NCBI RefSeq assembly: GCF_902859725.1
Contig: NZ_CADIJP010000017.1
Location: 62,001 to 126,000, forward strand
Direction: 5' to 3'
Source of the DNA: Achromobacter mucicolens
GTDB lineage: Bacteria > Pseudomonadota > Gammaproteobacteria > Burkholderiales > Burkholderiaceae_B
Length of the DNA stretch: 64,000 nucleotides
The position numbers and the translations under genes are program-made. Of this stretch, positions 63,995 to 64,000 are shown piece by piece (position 1 is the first letter of the stretch; each line of letters starts with the position of its first letter). Below the pieces are notes generated by a model. It saw nothing but the letters and a program-made list of their open reading frames with translations, was not told the origin of the DNA and ran no database searches.

Positions 63995-64000
63995 CGGCTG

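Overview
The window is GC-rich, densely coded proteobacterial chromosome. Three stand-alone Bug/TctC-type tricarboxylate-transporter receptors without membrane partners, many LysR regulators, a chromosomal class D beta-lactamase and the general gene style point to a betaproteobacterium of the Alcaligenaceae (Achromobacter/Bordetella type). This is inference from gene families; no rRNA or other marker gene is present, and I see no tRNA or CRISPR array.

Left part (1-12.3 kb): a sulfur/thiol theme. An amino-acid ABC ATPase (cut by the window edge), a cysteine-dioxygenase-like cupin, a cystathionine beta-lyase-like PLP enzyme, a glyoxalase-fold protein and a CysB-like LysR regulator run rightward. 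A peptide-type binding protein and hydantoinase/5-oxoprolinase subunits HyuB and HyuA run leftward, and a large protein fusing a thiol-dioxygenase-like cupin to four rhodanese-like modules lies divergent from hyuA. A Mop-type molybdate-binding protein, a 675-bp gene-poor stretch, a methyltransferase and an orphan Bug receptor follow (12.6-15.5 kb).

Middle (15.5-26.6 kb): one ten-gene leftward operon (aminotransferase, NicX-like metalloenzyme, enoyl-CoA hydratase, CoA transferase, Liv-type binding protein, LivH, LivM, LivG, LivF, amidase) under a divergent GntR regulator with two inverted repeats in the shared promoter region. It looks like uptake and CoA-dependent breakdown of an unidentified nitrogenous compound. 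From 26.8 to 34.8 kb come three hydrolase/decarboxylase-type genes, two tandem LysR paralogues, two aldo/keto reductases, a truncated flavodoxin and a secreted cupin. Two promoters there share a 28-bp element.

A patchy region (34.8-39 kb) has a three-gene cassette of small unknown proteins (two are paralogues), a Gln-rich peptide, a decayed IS3-family transposase next to a 24-bp perfect palindrome, an OXA beta-lactamase, and a 533-aa unknown protein divergent from the beta-lactamase. Then follow an argininosuccinate-lyase-like/Bug pair with a LysR, a first ECF sigma/anti-sigma pair with a DUF3455 protein, an enolase-superfamily/Bug pair with a LysR, a DUF3829 lipoprotein, a LysR, a glutamine amidotransferase, and an MFS/AraC pair.

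Right part (52.9-63.8 kb): a CigR-like protein, a second ECF sigma/anti-sigma pair, and a colinear ten-gene lipid-modification cluster (esterase, secreted protein, acyl desaturase, FAD oxidoreductase, DUF1365, CFA-type methyltransferase, DUF2878, DUF1295, second methyltransferase, Blc lipocalin). A promoter-like motif TGCATCC-N17-GTATA lies upstream of the esterase and of the desaturase, and a related one upstream of DUF3455, so the two ECF loci may share a regulon. A PAAR-like type VI secretion tip protein touches the right edge. The ECF-linked lipid cluster is my best candidate for an incompletely described system.
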